Of a stretch of DNA of 64,000 nt, positions 1-9,083 are shown piece after piece. The stretch's first letter is position 1, and each line of letters begins with the position of its first letter. The notes under the pieces were generated by a model, which saw only the letters and a list, made by a program, of their open reading frames with translations, was not told the origin of the DNA and made no database searches. The stretch is taken from NCBI RefSeq assembly GCF_003481705.1, contig NZ_QULN01000008.1, forward strand, positions 1 to 64,000, read 5' to 3'. The stretch is from Butyricicoccus sp. OM04-18BH (GTDB lineage Bacteria > Bacillota > Clostridia > Oscillospirales > Butyricicoccaceae). The position numbers and the translations under genes are program-made.

Positions 1-30
1 CCGGGAAGATAACTCAACGCGCACACGGAA

Positions 31-59
31 CACCGATCCTTTGGGATCGGTGTTTTGTT
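31..59 (+). terminator. Rho-independent terminator of an upstream gene
   Basis: A nine-base-pair stem (CACCGATCC with GGATCGGTG) with a short T-rich loop is followed by TTTTGTT. The gene it serves lies left of the window. Confidence 0.8.
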
Positions 60-108
60 ATACATATCTATATTCCCAATACAGTATTCCAATGAAATTG
101 AGGCTTTT

Positions 109-756
109 ATGTATCAGTATATTCTTTTTGATCTGGATGGAACATTGACGGATCCGCGCGAGGGAATTACCAAATCGGTGCAGTATGCGCTGGATAAAAT
201 GGGTATCTCGGAGCCGGATCTTTCATCTCTTGAGCATTTTATCGGCCCTCCGCTGTATGATGAATTCCGCCGCTGCTACAATATGGATGATCAGCAGGCG
301 AAAACAGCTGTCGCGGCCTATCGTGAACGCTTTGGGACCGTTGGCTGGACGGAAAATATCCTTTTCGACGGCGTTCCGGAACTGCTTGGCGCTCTGCATG
401 ACGCTGGAAAGAAAATCGCGATCGCATCCTCCAAACCGACCGTTTTCGTCCGGAAAATCCTGCATATGTTTGAAATCGAGCAGTATTTTGATGCTGTCTC
501 CGGCGCGTCGCTCGATGGAAAGATCGGAACAAAAGCGCAGGTCGTTCAGCAGGCACTCGATGCCCTCCGCATCGCGGAGTGTAATGATGCGGTTCTGGTC
601 GGCGATCGCTTTCATGACGTTGAGGGCGCACGCGCGTGCGGTCTTTCCTGCATCGGCATAACGCTCGGCTTCGGCGGCCGGGAAGAGCTCGTGTCCGCCG
701 GCGCGGCTGCTGTCGTTGATACGCTCGATGAATTACGCGAGATTCTCCTTGGCTGA
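109..756 (+). CDS. HAD-superfamily hydrolase, phosphoglycolate-phosphatase-like
   Basis: A 216-residue haloacid-dehalogenase-type phosphatase. Motif I is FDLDGTLTD at residues 5-13, with the nucleophile Asp7 and acid/base Asp9. Motif II is the Ser of IASSKP, and motif IV is VGDRFHDVEGA near residue 165. The cap between motif I and motif II is helical (type C1), as in phosphoglycolate phosphatase and pyrophosphatase PpaX-like proteins. The substrate cannot be told from sequence. I start at ATG 109, which has GAGG a few bases upstream. An upstream TTG at 55 lies inside the preceding terminator and would add a tail lacking family similarity. It appears to be a single-gene unit. Confidence 0.85.
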   Translation: MYQYILFDLDGTLTDPREGITKSVQYALDKMGISEPDLSSLEHFIGPPLYDEFRRCYNMDDQQAKTAVAAYRERFGTVGWTENILFDGVPELLGALHDAGKKIAIASSKPTVFVRKILHMFEIEQYFDAVSGASLDGKIGTKAQVVQQALDALRIAECNDAVLVGDRFHDVEGARACGLSCIGITLGFGGREELVSAGAAAVVDTLDELREILLG

Positions 757-803
757 CCGGCGCATGCCTATTAGAATGCGTGAAAAAATGACGCTAATGT
801 CGC

Positions 804-832
804 TTTACCCCATCGGTTTTGTGTGGTATACT
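804..832 (+). promoter_or_regulatory. Sigma-A-type promoter for the hydrolase/aminotransferase operon
   Basis: TTTACC and TATACT are separated by 17 bp, with a TGn extended -10 (TGG). Downstream, the 5' leader holds a 7-bp hairpin (CTGCCTG at 863-869 with CAGGCAG at 881-887) without a T-run. Confidence 0.7.
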
Positions 833-953
833 ATATCTGCAAAGGCTTAATTGAGTTTTGACCTGCCTGAAAGCCAACAACAGGCAGATTTTACACGATG
901 GATACATATTTGCACATGCTCGGCTGTGAAAATAGGGAAAGGTATGAAGGATT

Positions 954-1676
954 ATGTTCGGGTATGAACCGGAATATATTGACTGCGGAGATGCCCGTAT
1001 CGCCTGCTATGATATCGGGCGAGGACATCCGCTCATTCTGCTGCACGGAAACGGTGAAGACAGCTCTTACTGGAATGCGCAGATTTCCGAATTTACCCGT
1101 TTCATGCGTGTGATCGCTGTGGACAGCCGCGGTCACGGCGCGTCGGACAGCGGAACAAAGGGGCTCTCTTTTGACCTGATGGCACAGGATCTCAAGCATA
1201 TTCTGGATGTCAAGGGCATCAAAAAGGCATTTTTTCTCGGCTTTTCGGATGGCGGAAACCTTGCAATCAAGTTTGCGCTGCAATGGCCGGACATGGTCGG
1301 GAAACTCGTGCTCAACGGCGCAAATGTGGAAATGTTCTTCGGCGTTAAGCCGTATGTACAGCTGACAACATTCGCCGGCTACGGCGCAGCCTCGCTGTTC
1401 AGCCGCATCAGCCGAAAGGCGGCGCGTCGGCGTGATGTGCTCGGCCTCATGGTGCACCCTTACGGTGTGCGCATGGACGACCTTGCCCGGCTCGAAATGC
1501 CGACGCTCATCATTGTCGGCGAGCATGACATGATCAAGGACAGGCAGACGCGCGAGATGGCGGCGCATATCCCGCACTGCCGCGTCGAGGTGTTCCGCGA
1601 CGGCGACCATTTTGTCGCCGCGAAGCAGCCGTCTCGCTTTAACCGCACGGTTATGGAATTCATTTTAGGGAGATAA
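954..1676 (+). CDS. Alpha/beta-fold hydrolase
   Basis: A 240-residue cytoplasmic alpha/beta hydrolase. The oxyanion motif LLHGNG is near residue 30, the nucleophile elbow is GFSDGG (Ser near residue 97), and the distal Asp and His are in IIVGEHDMI and the GDHF motif near the C terminus. The fold is complete and of usual length. Substrate is unknown. It lies 6 bp upstream of the aminotransferase gene and almost certainly shares its transcript. The start is ATG 954, with GAAGG and AGGGAAAGG just upstream. The spacing of GAAGG is short, so the ribosome site is imperfect. Confidence 0.85.
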   Translation: MFGYEPEYIDCGDARIACYDIGRGHPLILLHGNGEDSSYWNAQISEFTRFMRVIAVDSRGHGASDSGTKGLSFDLMAQDLKHILDVKGIKKAFFLGFSDGGNLAIKFALQWPDMVGKLVLNGANVEMFFGVKPYVQLTTFAGYGAASLFSRISRKAARRRDVLGLMVHPYGVRMDDLARLEMPTLIIVGEHDMIKDRQTREMAAHIPHCRVEVFRDGDHFVAAKQPSRFNRTVMEFILGR

Positions 1677-1682
1677 GCAAGC

Positions 1683-2849
1683 ATGGAATTTTTGAAAGCA
1701 GGAGAACCTGTCGAGAGCAATATTTTCAATCAGCTGGACGAAAAAAAACGTGCGCTGATCGATAAAGGCGTTGACGTCATCAATCTATCGATCGGCACGC
1801 CGGATTTTCAGCCGGACAAGCACGTGATGGAGGCTGTGAGCAGGGCCGCTCTCGATCCGGATATGTACAAGTATTCGCTGACCGAGACTCCCGAACTGCT
1901 CGACGCCGTTGAAAAGTGGTACAAGCGCCGCTATGACGTCGATCTCTCGGACGACGAGATCATTCAGGTCTCCGGCTCGCAGGAGGGCTTTGCGCACATC
2001 GGCTTTGCGTTTGCAGGGCCGAACGACCTCATTCTCGCGCCGGACCCGGGCTACCCGATCTTCACCTTTGGTCCGCTCATGACCGGTGCGACCATTGCGC
2101 TCTATCCGCTGCGCGAGGAAAATAACTGGCAGCTCGATTTTAACGATATTCCGGAGGATATTGCGGAGCGCGCCAAGGCGATCGTCGTTTCCTACCCGAA
2201 CAACCCGACCACGGCCGTTGCCGACCGTGCGTTTTATGAAAAGCTCGTGCTGTTTGCACGCGAGCACAACATGATCGTGCTGCATGACAACGCCTATTCC
2301 GACCTCATGCTCGACGGCACGGACGGTCTGTCCTTCCTGTCTATTCCGGGCGCGAAGGAGGTCGGCGTTGAGTTCAACTCGCTCTCCAAGACCTACAATC
2401 TGACCGGCATGCGCGTGTCGTTTGTTGTCGGCAACCGTGAGCTGATCGCGCGCTTCCGTGCGTTCCGCTCGCAGATCGACTACGGCACGTTCTATCCCAT
2501 TCAGGCAGGCGCTGTGGCGGCGCTGAACGGGCCGCAGGACATCGTCATGCGCAACCGCAAGGGCTACATGGCGCGCCGCGACGCGCTGTGCGGCGGTCTG
2601 CGCAGCATCGGCTGGAACGTTCCCGACGCGCAGGGTACGATGTTCGTATGGGCGAAGGTGCCGGAGGGCTACGCCTCCTCGGCGGAGTTCGCGCTCGACC
2701 TGCTCGAAAAGACCGGCGTGATCGTCGTTCCGGGCAGCGCGTTTGGCAGGCACGGCGAAGGCTATGTTCGCATGGCGCTCGTCGTTCCGCCCGAGAGGAT
2801 GCAGGAAGTCGTCCGCAGGATTGCTGAGAGCGGCATTCTGAACAGGTAA
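1683..2849 (+). CDS. Class I/II PLP-dependent aminotransferase (LL-diaminopimelate aminotransferase-like)
   Basis: A 388-residue fold-type I aminotransferase. The N-terminal NLSIGTPDFQP substrate-loop motif, the conserved SYPNNPT, and the internal-aldimine lysine in SLSKTYNLTGMR (about residue 235) are all present, as is the C-terminal Arg in YVRMAL that binds the substrate carboxylate. The sequence resembles the aspartate-aminotransferase/DapL group, so a role in lysine/diaminopimelate or aspartate metabolism is plausible, but specificity is not proven. It is the second gene of an operon with the hydrolase and is followed by a strong terminator. Confidence 0.85.
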   Translation: MEFLKAGEPVESNIFNQLDEKKRALIDKGVDVINLSIGTPDFQPDKHVMEAVSRAALDPDMYKYSLTETPELLDAVEKWYKRRYDVDLSDDEIIQVSGSQEGFAHIGFAFAGPNDLILAPDPGYPIFTFGPLMTGATIALYPLREENNWQLDFNDIPEDIAERAKAIVVSYPNNPTTAVADRAFYEKLVLFAREHNMIVLHDNAYSDLMLDGTDGLSFLSIPGAKEVGVEFNSLSKTYNLTGMRVSFVVGNRELIARFRAFRSQIDYGTFYPIQAGAVAALNGPQDIVMRNRKGYMARRDALCGGLRSIGWNVPDAQGTMFVWAKVPEGYASSAEFALDLLEKTGVIVVPGSAFGRHGEGYVRMALVVPPERMQEVVRRIAESGILNR

Positions 2850-2861
2850 CATGAAGCAAGG

Positions 2862-2895
2862 CGGAGAGCCGGCCGCAGCCGGCTCTCCGTTTTTT
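2862..2895 (+). terminator. Rho-independent terminator
   Basis: A 12-bp GC-rich stem starting CGGAGAGCCGGC, a 4-nt loop, its complement, and then six T, directly after the aminotransferase. Confidence 0.92.
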
Positions 2896-2917
2896 AGACT
2901 CGAAGGGAGCGGAAAGA

Positions 2918-3673
2918 ATGAAACTCATTTCATGGAATGTGAACGGCCTGCGCGCGTGCATGGGCAAGGGCTTTCTGGAGTTTGTCGCGGAGCAGCAGCC
3001 GGATATGCTGTGTCTGCAGGAGACAAAAATGCAGCAGGGGCAGGCGGATGTGCCGCTCGAGGGCAGCTATCACGAATACTGGAACTCGGCGGAGAAAAAG
3101 GGTTACTCGGGCGTGGCGCTCTTTACAAAGACCGAGCCGCAGTCTGTGACGCTTGGTCTCGGCATCGACGAGCACGACCATGAGGGCCGCGTCATCACGG
3201 CGGACTACGGCGAATTTTATCTGGTCACGGTCTACACGCCGAATGCGCAGGACGGCCTCAAGCGGCTGGATTACCGTATGCGGTGGGAGGACGCCTTCCG
3301 CGATTACCTGTGCCGTCTGGACAAGGATAAGCCGGTCATCGTATGCGGCGATATGAATGTCGCGCATGAGGAGATCGACCTCAAGAACCCCAAGACCAAC
3401 CGGAAGAATGCCGGCTTTTCGGACGAGGAGCGCGGCAAGATGACCGAGCTGCTCGCCGCTGGCTTCACGGATACCTTCCGTCATTTTTACCCCGGGCTGG
3501 AGGGTGCGTACTCGTGGTGGAGCTACCGCTTTCACGCGCGCGAGAAGAACGCAGGCTGGCGTATCGACTATTTCCTCGTGTCCAGCCGCTTTGTCGACCG
3601 CGTTAAGAGCGCGTCCATTCTGAGCGATGTGTTCGGCTCGGATCACTGCCCGGTGATGATCGAAATTGAGTGA
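2918..3673 (+). CDS. xth: Exodeoxyribonuclease III
   Basis: A 251-residue Mg-dependent endonuclease/exonuclease of the ExoIII/AP-endonuclease family, acting in base excision repair at abasic sites. Conserved motifs in order are WNVNGLRA at the start, QETKMQ with the metal-ligand Glu (about residue 35), GDMNVAHEEID (about residue 145), WRIDYFLVS, and the terminal GSDHCPV with the catalytic His. Full length for the family. A good AGGGAGCGG Shine-Dalgarno precedes ATG 2918. Its last codons overlap the start of the CPCC gene by 8 bp, suggesting translational coupling. Confidence 0.95.
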   Translation: MKLISWNVNGLRACMGKGFLEFVAEQQPDMLCLQETKMQQGQADVPLEGSYHEYWNSAEKKGYSGVALFTKTEPQSVTLGLGIDEHDHEGRVITADYGEFYLVTVYTPNAQDGLKRLDYRMRWEDAFRDYLCRLDKDKPVIVCGDMNVAHEEIDLKNPKTNRKNAGFSDEERGKMTELLAAGFTDTFRHFYPGLEGAYSWWSYRFHAREKNAGWRIDYFLVSSRFVDRVKSASILSDVFGSDHCPVMIEIE

Positions 3674-4043
3674 TTACCGTTATTTTCCGGACACGGAAGC
3701 ATGGCTGAACCAGGAAAACGAGGAGAGAGACCGGACTCCCGAGCCATATTTCCGTCCGGATGCTATCGACGAGGACGCAGAGGAAGGATGTGACGAGACC
3801 GGTCTCTCTGCTGATCTCCTGCCCGAAATGCCGACAGAGCCATGTCCCTGCTGCGGCGCAGATATTCCGGAAAATCCCTCGTGGGGCTATATCTGCCCGG
3901 TATGCATGTGGGAGATCGATTATGATGTCGAGGATGATCCGGATGCGCCGAGCGATCAGAACAACGGCCTCAGCCTGAATGAGGCGCAGATGAATTTCCG
4001 TGCGTTCGGCATCGCAGATCCGTGGCTTTTGAAGGATGAATAA
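3666..4043 (+). CDS. CPCC-type cysteine-rich protein
   Basis: A 125-residue protein with an acidic N-terminal half and a C-terminal cysteine-rich domain: CPCC near residue 60, a second knuckle CPVCMWE, then NGLSLNEAQMNF. This is the layout of the CPCC family, small putative zinc-binding proteins of unknown function. The start is a TTG overlapping the stop of xth (ATTGAGTGA). No better start fits, so it is probably translated by coupling from xth. Function is unknown. Confidence 0.75.
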   Translation: MSDYRYFPDTEAWLNQENEERDRTPEPYFRPDAIDEDAEEGCDETGLSADLLPEMPTEPCPCCGADIPENPSWGYICPVCMWEIDYDVEDDPDAPSDQNNGLSLNEAQMNFRAFGIADPWLLKDE

Positions 4044-4044
4044 A

Positions 4045-4082
4045 AAACGGCTCTCCCGGAAGGAAACGGGAGAGCCGTTTTG
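4045..4082. terminator. Bidirectional terminator between convergent genes
   Basis: A stem AAAACGGCTCTCCC paired with GGGAGAGCCGTTTT, with A-runs on the left and T-runs on the right. It sits between the CPCC gene (+) and the exporter gene (-), so it can serve both. Confidence 0.9.
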
Positions 4083-4098
4083 CTGTTTTTTGACAGTC

Positions 4099-5034
4099 TC
4101 AGCCGTCGAGCAGCTGACAGAGCGCGACCATCGCCGGGATGGTGAGGGCGGAAAAAATGGTCGATACCGCAGTCGCGCGGGTTGAGAACAGGTAATCCGT
4201 GCCGTAGGTTTTGCCGAACAGCGAGGCCGCCATCGCGACCGGCGCCGCCGCGCTGATGAGCATGGAGCAGCGCAGCGTGTGATCGAGCGGCAGAAGCAGA
4301 AAAACCGCGAGCGTGATGAGCGGCAGGATGAGCAGGCGCAGTGCGGAAACGAAGTAGACCTGTGTGTCGCGGAAGCATTCGCGCAGGTCGCACTGCGCGA
4401 GAAACGCGCCGACCGCGATCATCGCGATGGGCGTATTGAGCGAGGCGAGATAGGAGACCGCCGTTGCCGGAACGACCGGCAGCTTGAACGGCGTCAGAAA
4501 GCAGAACAGGCCGATGAGGTTGGAAATGACGCCGGGATTGATAAAGGTGTTGCGGAGGCGCTCCGCGCGCGGCACATCACGGGAAAGCTGACCTACGCCG
4601 TAGGTCCAGAGCAGCAGATTGTTCACCATGATGAACGCCGAGCCGAGGAACAGACCCTCCGAGCCGTACAGCGCGTCGAGCAGCGGCAGACCCATGAAGC
4701 CGCAGTTGGTGAACACGACACAGAAGCGCTTGTCCGCGAAATTGGCGTGCGAGCCGTTTTTACGGAAGATGAGGTGGCTGACAACGATGCTCAGTCCCAT
4801 GGCTGTGCACGTGCACAGAACGGAAATGATGAGAGCCTTGCCGAGTGCGGGGTCGAATTCACGCTGAAACGAGTCGATGACAACGCAGGGCGCGACAATT
4901 CGTGTCAGAATAAAGGAAAGCTGACCGGCGCCGTCATCGTTGATGTATTTTTTTCGGTAGCAGAACGCACCGACGCCGATGAGCAGGAACATGACGATGA
5001 TCTGAGAGACTAATATCTGTATGTTTTGAAGCAC
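4099..5034 (-). CDS. AEC (auxin efflux carrier) family transporter
   Basis: A 311-residue integral membrane protein with about ten hydrophobic segments in two five-helix halves, as in the AEC/PIN-like permeases. The early FILTRIVAPCVVIDSF and the C-terminal repeat containing PVAMAASLFGKTYGTD are typical of Firmicutes members. Substrates of characterised bacterial AEC proteins include malate and other small organic anions; specificity here is unknown. It starts with GTG, preceded by a strong AAGGAGGG. It is transcribed alone and divergently from the carboxypeptidase gene. Confidence 0.85.
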   Translation of the reverse strand: MLQNIQILVSQIIVMFLLIGVGAFCYRKKYINDDGAGQLSFILTRIVAPCVVIDSFQREFDPALGKALIISVLCTCTAMGLSIVVSHLIFRKNGSHANFADKRFCVVFTNCGFMGLPLLDALYGSEGLFLGSAFIMVNNLLLWTYGVGQLSRDVPRAERLRNTFINPGVISNLIGLFCFLTPFKLPVVPATAVSYLASLNTPIAMIAVGAFLAQCDLRECFRDTQVYFVSALRLLILPLITLAVFLLLPLDHTLRCSMLISAAAPVAMAASLFGKTYGTDYLFSTRATAVSTIFSALTIPAMVALCQLLDG

Positions 5035-5157
5035 CTTGTGTGCCCTCCTTGAAAAAGATCAATCTAATCATAAAGCAGCAGGGCACCGTTTGTCAATGCA
5101 GAAAAGGCATAATGCGCAGACAAAGCGCATAAAATGCGGCGAAAGGGGTGGACGGTT

Positions 5158-6291
5158 GTGAAAAAACTGGTCTGCGCGGCGGCGATGCTCGGTCTGCTGC
5201 TCATGAATGCGGCAGCTCTGCCGGAGCTCGGGGCGCTGCACGCGAAATCGGCCGCGCTGTATGCGGCGAACGGACAGGAGCTTTATGTATCGAACGCGGA
5301 CGAGAAGCTCCAGCCGGCGTCCGTGACCAAGATCATGACCATGCTGCTCGCGATGGAGGCGCTCGAGCGCGGCGAGGTGACGCTCGACACCATGATAACG
5401 GGCAGCGAGCACGCCTGCTCGATGGGCGGCACGCAGATCTGGCTCGAGCCGGGCGAGCAGCTGACGCTCGACGAGATGCTCAAGGCGATCGCGGTCGGCT
5501 CGGCAAACGACTGCGCGGTCGCGGTGGCGGAGCATCTGGCAGGGACCGAGGCGGCCTTTGTCGAGCGGATGAACGCCCGGGCGCGCGAGCTCGGCTGCAC
5601 GGGAACAACGTTCATCAATGCCAACGGTCTGGACGGCGAGGGCGAGAGGACGCTCACGACCGCGCGAGACCTCGCGCTCATCTCCTGCGAGCTGCTGCGC
5701 CATCCGAAGATACTCGACTACACGGGCATCTGGATGGACAGCATCCGGGGCGGAAAATTCGCGCTCGCGAACACGAACAAGATGCTGCGCAGCTACAAGG
5801 GCCTGACCGGCCTCAAGACCGGCTATATCCGCGAGGCAGGGTTCTGCATCTCCGCAAGTGCGGAACGGGAAGGATTGAGCCTTGTTGCGGTGGTCATGGC
5901 CGCCCCGACCAAGGAGGACCGCATGGCGGACGCAGCAGCCCTGCTGAACTACGGCTTCGCAAACTTCACGGCGTGGACTCCACCGGAGGAGAGCTGCGCG
6001 GCCGTTCCGGTCACACTGGGGCGCGCGGACACAGTCGCGCTGCGCATGGAGGGAGACAGCGTCTGCGTGCTCGAAAAGAGCGCGGTATCCACGGTCGAGG
6101 CCGAGCGAAGGGTACCCGAAAGCCTGACCGCGCCCGTCGAGGAAGGACAGCAGGTCGGCGAGCTGATCGTCAGAACCGGCGGAGAAACCCTGCTGACCGT
6201 GCCGCTGTGCGCGGCGGAGAGCGTGGAGGCGGTCACGGTTTTCGATCTGTTTGGCCGTTTCGTGCGCTCGGTCACGGGAACGGAAGCGTGA
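5158..6291 (+). CDS. D-alanyl-D-alanine carboxypeptidase (penicillin-binding protein, DacF type)
   Basis: A 377-residue S11 serine peptidase that trims the pentapeptide of peptidoglycan. From GTG 5158 it begins with KKLVCAAAMLGLLL, a clear export signal. The three active-site motifs are present: SVTK (about residue 57), SAND (about residue 118) and KTGY (about residue 221). A beta-rich C-terminal domain of about 110 residues follows, as in PBP5/DacF. I chose the GTG because AAAGGGGTGG lies 6 bp upstream; an ATG at 5134 would put charged residues before the signal and has no ribosome site. Single gene, divergent from the AEC exporter. Confidence 0.9.
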   Translation: MKKLVCAAAMLGLLLMNAAALPELGALHAKSAALYAANGQELYVSNADEKLQPASVTKIMTMLLAMEALERGEVTLDTMITGSEHACSMGGTQIWLEPGEQLTLDEMLKAIAVGSANDCAVAVAEHLAGTEAAFVERMNARARELGCTGTTFINANGLDGEGERTLTTARDLALISCELLRHPKILDYTGIWMDSIRGGKFALANTNKMLRSYKGLTGLKTGYIREAGFCISASAEREGLSLVAVVMAAPTKEDRMADAAALLNYGFANFTAWTPPEESCAAVPVTLGRADTVALRMEGDSVCVLEKSAVSTVEAERRVPESLTAPVEEGQQVGELIVRTGGETLLTVPLCAAESVEAVTVFDLFGRFVRSVTGTEA

Positions 6292-6349
6292 TACACGGGG
6301 CGGCGTTTTCGGACTGCGTACTTTTTGACGAAAGATTTGCAAATCCGGC

Positions 6350-6378
6350 TTGCGATTTTGGTAAATCTATGGTACACT
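6350..6378 (+). promoter_or_regulatory. Sigma-A-type promoter for the P-loop protein gene
   Basis: TTGCGA, a 17-bp spacer and TACACT, with a TGG extended -10. Confidence 0.65.
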
Positions 6379-6411
6379 AATAGCAACCTCAAAGGTTGGG
6401 AGGACAAAACT

Positions 6412-6822
6412 ATGGTAAAACTTATTATCGGCGGCACCGGCTCCGGCAAGACCAAGGAGCTCATTGATCAGGTAAACGCTGCAGTAAAAGAAGAAAAGGG
6501 AAGTGTTGTCTGCATTTCGCGCGGCGATAAGCTGACTTTTGATATCTCGCACGACGCTCGCCTGATCGACGCAAAGGAGTACCCGATCAAGGGCTACGAG
6601 GGCCTGCTCGGCTTTGTCGGCGGCATCCATGCCGGCAACTACGACATCACCCGCGTATTCATCGACGGTCTGTACAAGATCACCGGCGAGAAGGACGCAG
6701 CAAAGGCTGAGACCTTCCTCAACGAGCTGAGCGCATTCTCCGAGAAGCACACGGTCAACTTCGTTGTTTCTCTGAGCGAGGATCCGGCAGCAGCTACCGA
6801 GGGTATGAAGAAGTACCTCTGA
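6412..6822 (+). CDS. Small P-loop NTPase-like protein (hypothetical)
   Basis: A 136-residue protein that begins almost at once with the Walker A motif GGTGSGKT (residues 6-13). A hydrophobic strand ending in VFIDG could act as Walker B. No other domain fits in the remaining length, so it is a minimal P-loop fold. Such proteins are common in Clostridia, often loosely labelled PilT-like, and their role is unknown. ATG 6412 follows GGGAGGAC. It has its own promoter and terminator, so it is monocistronic. Codon use is biased like that of well-expressed genes. Confidence 0.7.
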   Translation: MVKLIIGGTGSGKTKELIDQVNAAVKEEKGSVVCISRGDKLTFDISHDARLIDAKEYPIKGYEGLLGFVGGIHAGNYDITRVFIDGLYKITGEKDAAKAETFLNELSAFSEKHTVNFVVSLSEDPAAATEGMKKYL

Positions 6823-6837
6823 TCTGATTTTACTTAT

Positions 6838-6876
6838 AAAAAGCAGTGAGCCTGGGCTTACTGCTTTTTATTTTAT
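6838..6876 (+). terminator. Rho-independent terminator
   Basis: A 15-bp stem (AAAAAGCAGTGAGCC with GGCTTACTGCTTTTT, one G-T pair) and a 2-nt apex, followed by a T-rich tract. Confidence 0.9.
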
Positions 6877-7151
6877 CCGGACAGACGGAGCGCGTGATAA
6901 CAGACGCGCTTTTTTCATGCACGGATTTCTCAGAATGAGAAAGATAGCAGGCCGCAGAAGGCCGGACCGGCGTCGGATGCGGTGAGACCGCAAACGATTG
7001 CGGGCGAAAAATTCGCATACGCATGATATTCTGGTACTCTTGCACAGAAAAAACAGCAGAATACATATAAAAGCAGCATTTGATTTATGCAAAGTGACTA
7101 TGATGACAAAAGGAGACAAAAATTTTTTTATAAAATTTTGATGAAAAGGCT
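6877..7151. other. Non-coding stretch upstream of the ATP synthase operon
   Basis: About 275 bp with no credible gene. It contains a second terminator-like hairpin at 6889-6915 (AGCGCGT with ACGCGCT, then six T) only 12 bp after the previous terminator. Otherwise I see only AT-rich sequence near 7100-7150. Confidence 0.6.
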
Positions 7152-7179
7152 TTCACATTTTGAGTGCATTAGGTATAAT
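7152..7179 (+). promoter_or_regulatory. Promoter of the ATP synthase operon
   Basis: TTCACA and a perfect TATAAT are separated by 16 bp. The next ribosome-binding site is about 90 bp downstream at 7266-7271, leaving a leader of modest length. Confidence 0.7.
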
Positions 7180-7278
7180 AGGGATGATATCTGGGAGAGA
7201 GGACAGTTTGCAGAAATCACAATAGACACAAATTGTGCTCAGTATATCAAAATTTATCACAGGGCAGGGGGAATGCCG

Positions 7279-7536
7279 TTGACGAAAAAGCAAAACCACT
7301 GGAGCGTGCTGCGCTACCTCATCTATTTTACGCAGGTAGGCGTATCGGTGGTCACGCCGCCGATCCTCTGCTGTTTTGCCGCGCTGTGGCTCAAACGCCG
7401 CTTCGCACTCGGTAACGGCACCGTGATCATCGGCATCGTGCTCGGCATTGCAGTGGCAGCATGCAGTCTGCGGGATTTCCTCAGACTGACCGAGCGCAAG
7501 GCCAGAGAAAGTGAACGAAAGGAGAAATGGCATTGA
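7279..7536 (+). CDS. AtpZ/AtpI-type small membrane protein of the ATP synthase operon
   Basis: An 85-residue protein with two predicted membrane helices (about residues 15-38 and 48-67) separated by the basic linker LKRRFALG, and a charged tail. This matches the short AtpZ-like proteins found first in ATP synthase operons, thought to help c-ring assembly or magnesium supply. TTG 7279 is favoured because AGGGGG at 7266-7271 is 7 bp upstream. ATG 7273 would leave only 1 bp. It overlaps the next gene by 4 bp (TTGA). Confidence 0.7.
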   Translation: MTKKQNHWSVLRYLIYFTQVGVSVVTPPILCCFAALWLKRRFALGNGTVIIGIVLGIAVAACSLRDFLRLTERKARESERKEKWH

Positions 7537-7937
7537 AGGGATATGAGATCGTCCGTGAAGAGACCGCGCGTCTCGCGCGCGGCATGGCGCCGCTCGCGCT
7601 TATCGCGTTCGGCATCCTGCTGCTCGCAGGCTTCGAGCCTCTGCGGACAGGCGTCAGCCTGCTCGCGGGCACGGCGTACTCGATCCTTCTTTTTGCCATG
7701 ATCGGACGGAGCGCGGCAAGAGCCGTTCTGTTTCCGCCGGCACAGGGCACTCGTATTGTACGGCGCGGATATTTTTTCCGCTATCTGCTCACCGGCGCGG
7801 CGGTCTTTGCGGCGATCAGGCTGCCGCAGCTCCAGCCGCTTGCGGCGATCCTGCCGCTCTTCTTCCCGAAGCTCATTCTTCTCTGGCAGCAGGTGCACCC
7901 CTCCGTGCGAAAGGGCGGAGAGGAAAACGGCATCTGA
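7533..7937 (+). CDS. atpI: ATP synthase subunit I (AtpI-like)
   Basis: A 134-residue protein with four hydrophobic segments, in the usual place of AtpI just before atpB. AtpI assists assembly of the c-ring in F-type ATPases; the family is poorly conserved, so position carries much of the weight. TTG 7533 lies 8 bp after AAAGGAG and overlaps the upstream stop as TTGA. ATG 7527 is an alternative, but its spacing is only 2-3 bp. Confidence 0.7.
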   Translation: MKGYEIVREETARLARGMAPLALIAFGILLLAGFEPLRTGVSLLAGTAYSILLFAMIGRSAARAVLFPPAQGTRIVRRGYFFRYLLTGAAVFAAIRLPQLQPLAAILPLFFPKLILLWQQVHPSVRKGGEENGI

Positions 7938-7965
7938 CGCACTCCAAAGGAAAGGAGGTTAGGCG

Positions 7966-8682
7966 GTGAATGTTGCAATAAACGGCCCCGAAATACTGGG
8001 TTATCTGTTCGGCAACACCAGCCTGCCGATCACCGAGACCATGAGGAACTCGTGGATCATCATGGCATTCATCCTCTTCCTGTGCATCTTTCTGACGCGC
8101 CGCATGGAAAAGATCCCGAAGGGCAAGCAGGCCTTCGCGGAGAAGGCGGTGCTCATGATCGACGGTCTGGTAGACAGCACGATGGGAGAGGGATGCAGAG
8201 CGTTCTCGCCCTACATCATGACGCTCATGATGAGCTCGCTGTTCGGCTCGCTGGCCAGCCTGTTCTGGATGCGTTCTACGACCGCAGACCTGAACACGAC
8301 GCTCGGCTGGGCGATCATCACGTTTATACTCATCACCTACAACAAGATCAAGTTCGGCGGCATCAAGGGCTACCTCAAGGGCTTCCTCGAGCCGATCTTC
8401 GTCATGGCGCCTCTGAACGTCCTGAGCGAGATCGCGACCCCGGTCTCCATGTCGTTCCGTCACTTCGGCAACATGGCAGGCGGCCTGGTCATCACGACCC
8501 TTATCATGGGCGCGCTCAAGGTCCTGTCGAACGCGGTTCTGGGCTTCCTGCCCGTTCCGCTGCTTCAGATCGGCCTTCCGGGCGTTCTGTCGCTGTATTT
8601 TGACTGCTTCACAGCCTGCATGCAGGCGTTCATTTTCAGTATGCTGACCATGGCATACGTCGGAGACGCACGCGGCAGCTGA
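7966..8682 (+). CDS. atpB: F0F1 ATP synthase subunit a
   Basis: A 238-residue membrane protein of the proton/sodium channel half-sites. The essential arginine is in SMSFRHFGNMAGG (about residue 165), the helix that faces the c-ring. Five or six membrane helices are visible. Starts at GTG 7966 after AAAGGAGGT. The TTADLNTTLGWA segment corresponds to the conserved loop and helix before the re-entrant pair. Confidence 0.93.
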   Translation: MNVAINGPEILGYLFGNTSLPITETMRNSWIIMAFILFLCIFLTRRMEKIPKGKQAFAEKAVLMIDGLVDSTMGEGCRAFSPYIMTLMMSSLFGSLASLFWMRSTTADLNTTLGWAIITFILITYNKIKFGGIKGYLKGFLEPIFVMAPLNVLSEIATPVSMSFRHFGNMAGGLVITTLIMGALKVLSNAVLGFLPVPLLQIGLPGVLSLYFDCFTACMQAFIFSMLTMAYVGDARGS

Positions 8683-8693
8683 GAAAAAGCTGA

Positions 8694-8999
<306 letters not shown>

Positions 9000-9083
9000 T
9001 CGGTACAGACAGAACCGGCACAGTGCATCGCTGTGCATTGAAACGAAACGGAGAATACTTCCGTTCGGGAAGGAGGTAAACCT

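Noticed and set aside
7087..7278. N-terminal extension of the AtpZ-like protein
   Set aside because: The frame is open but covers the promoter (7152-7179), and the encoded residues lack membrane or family character.
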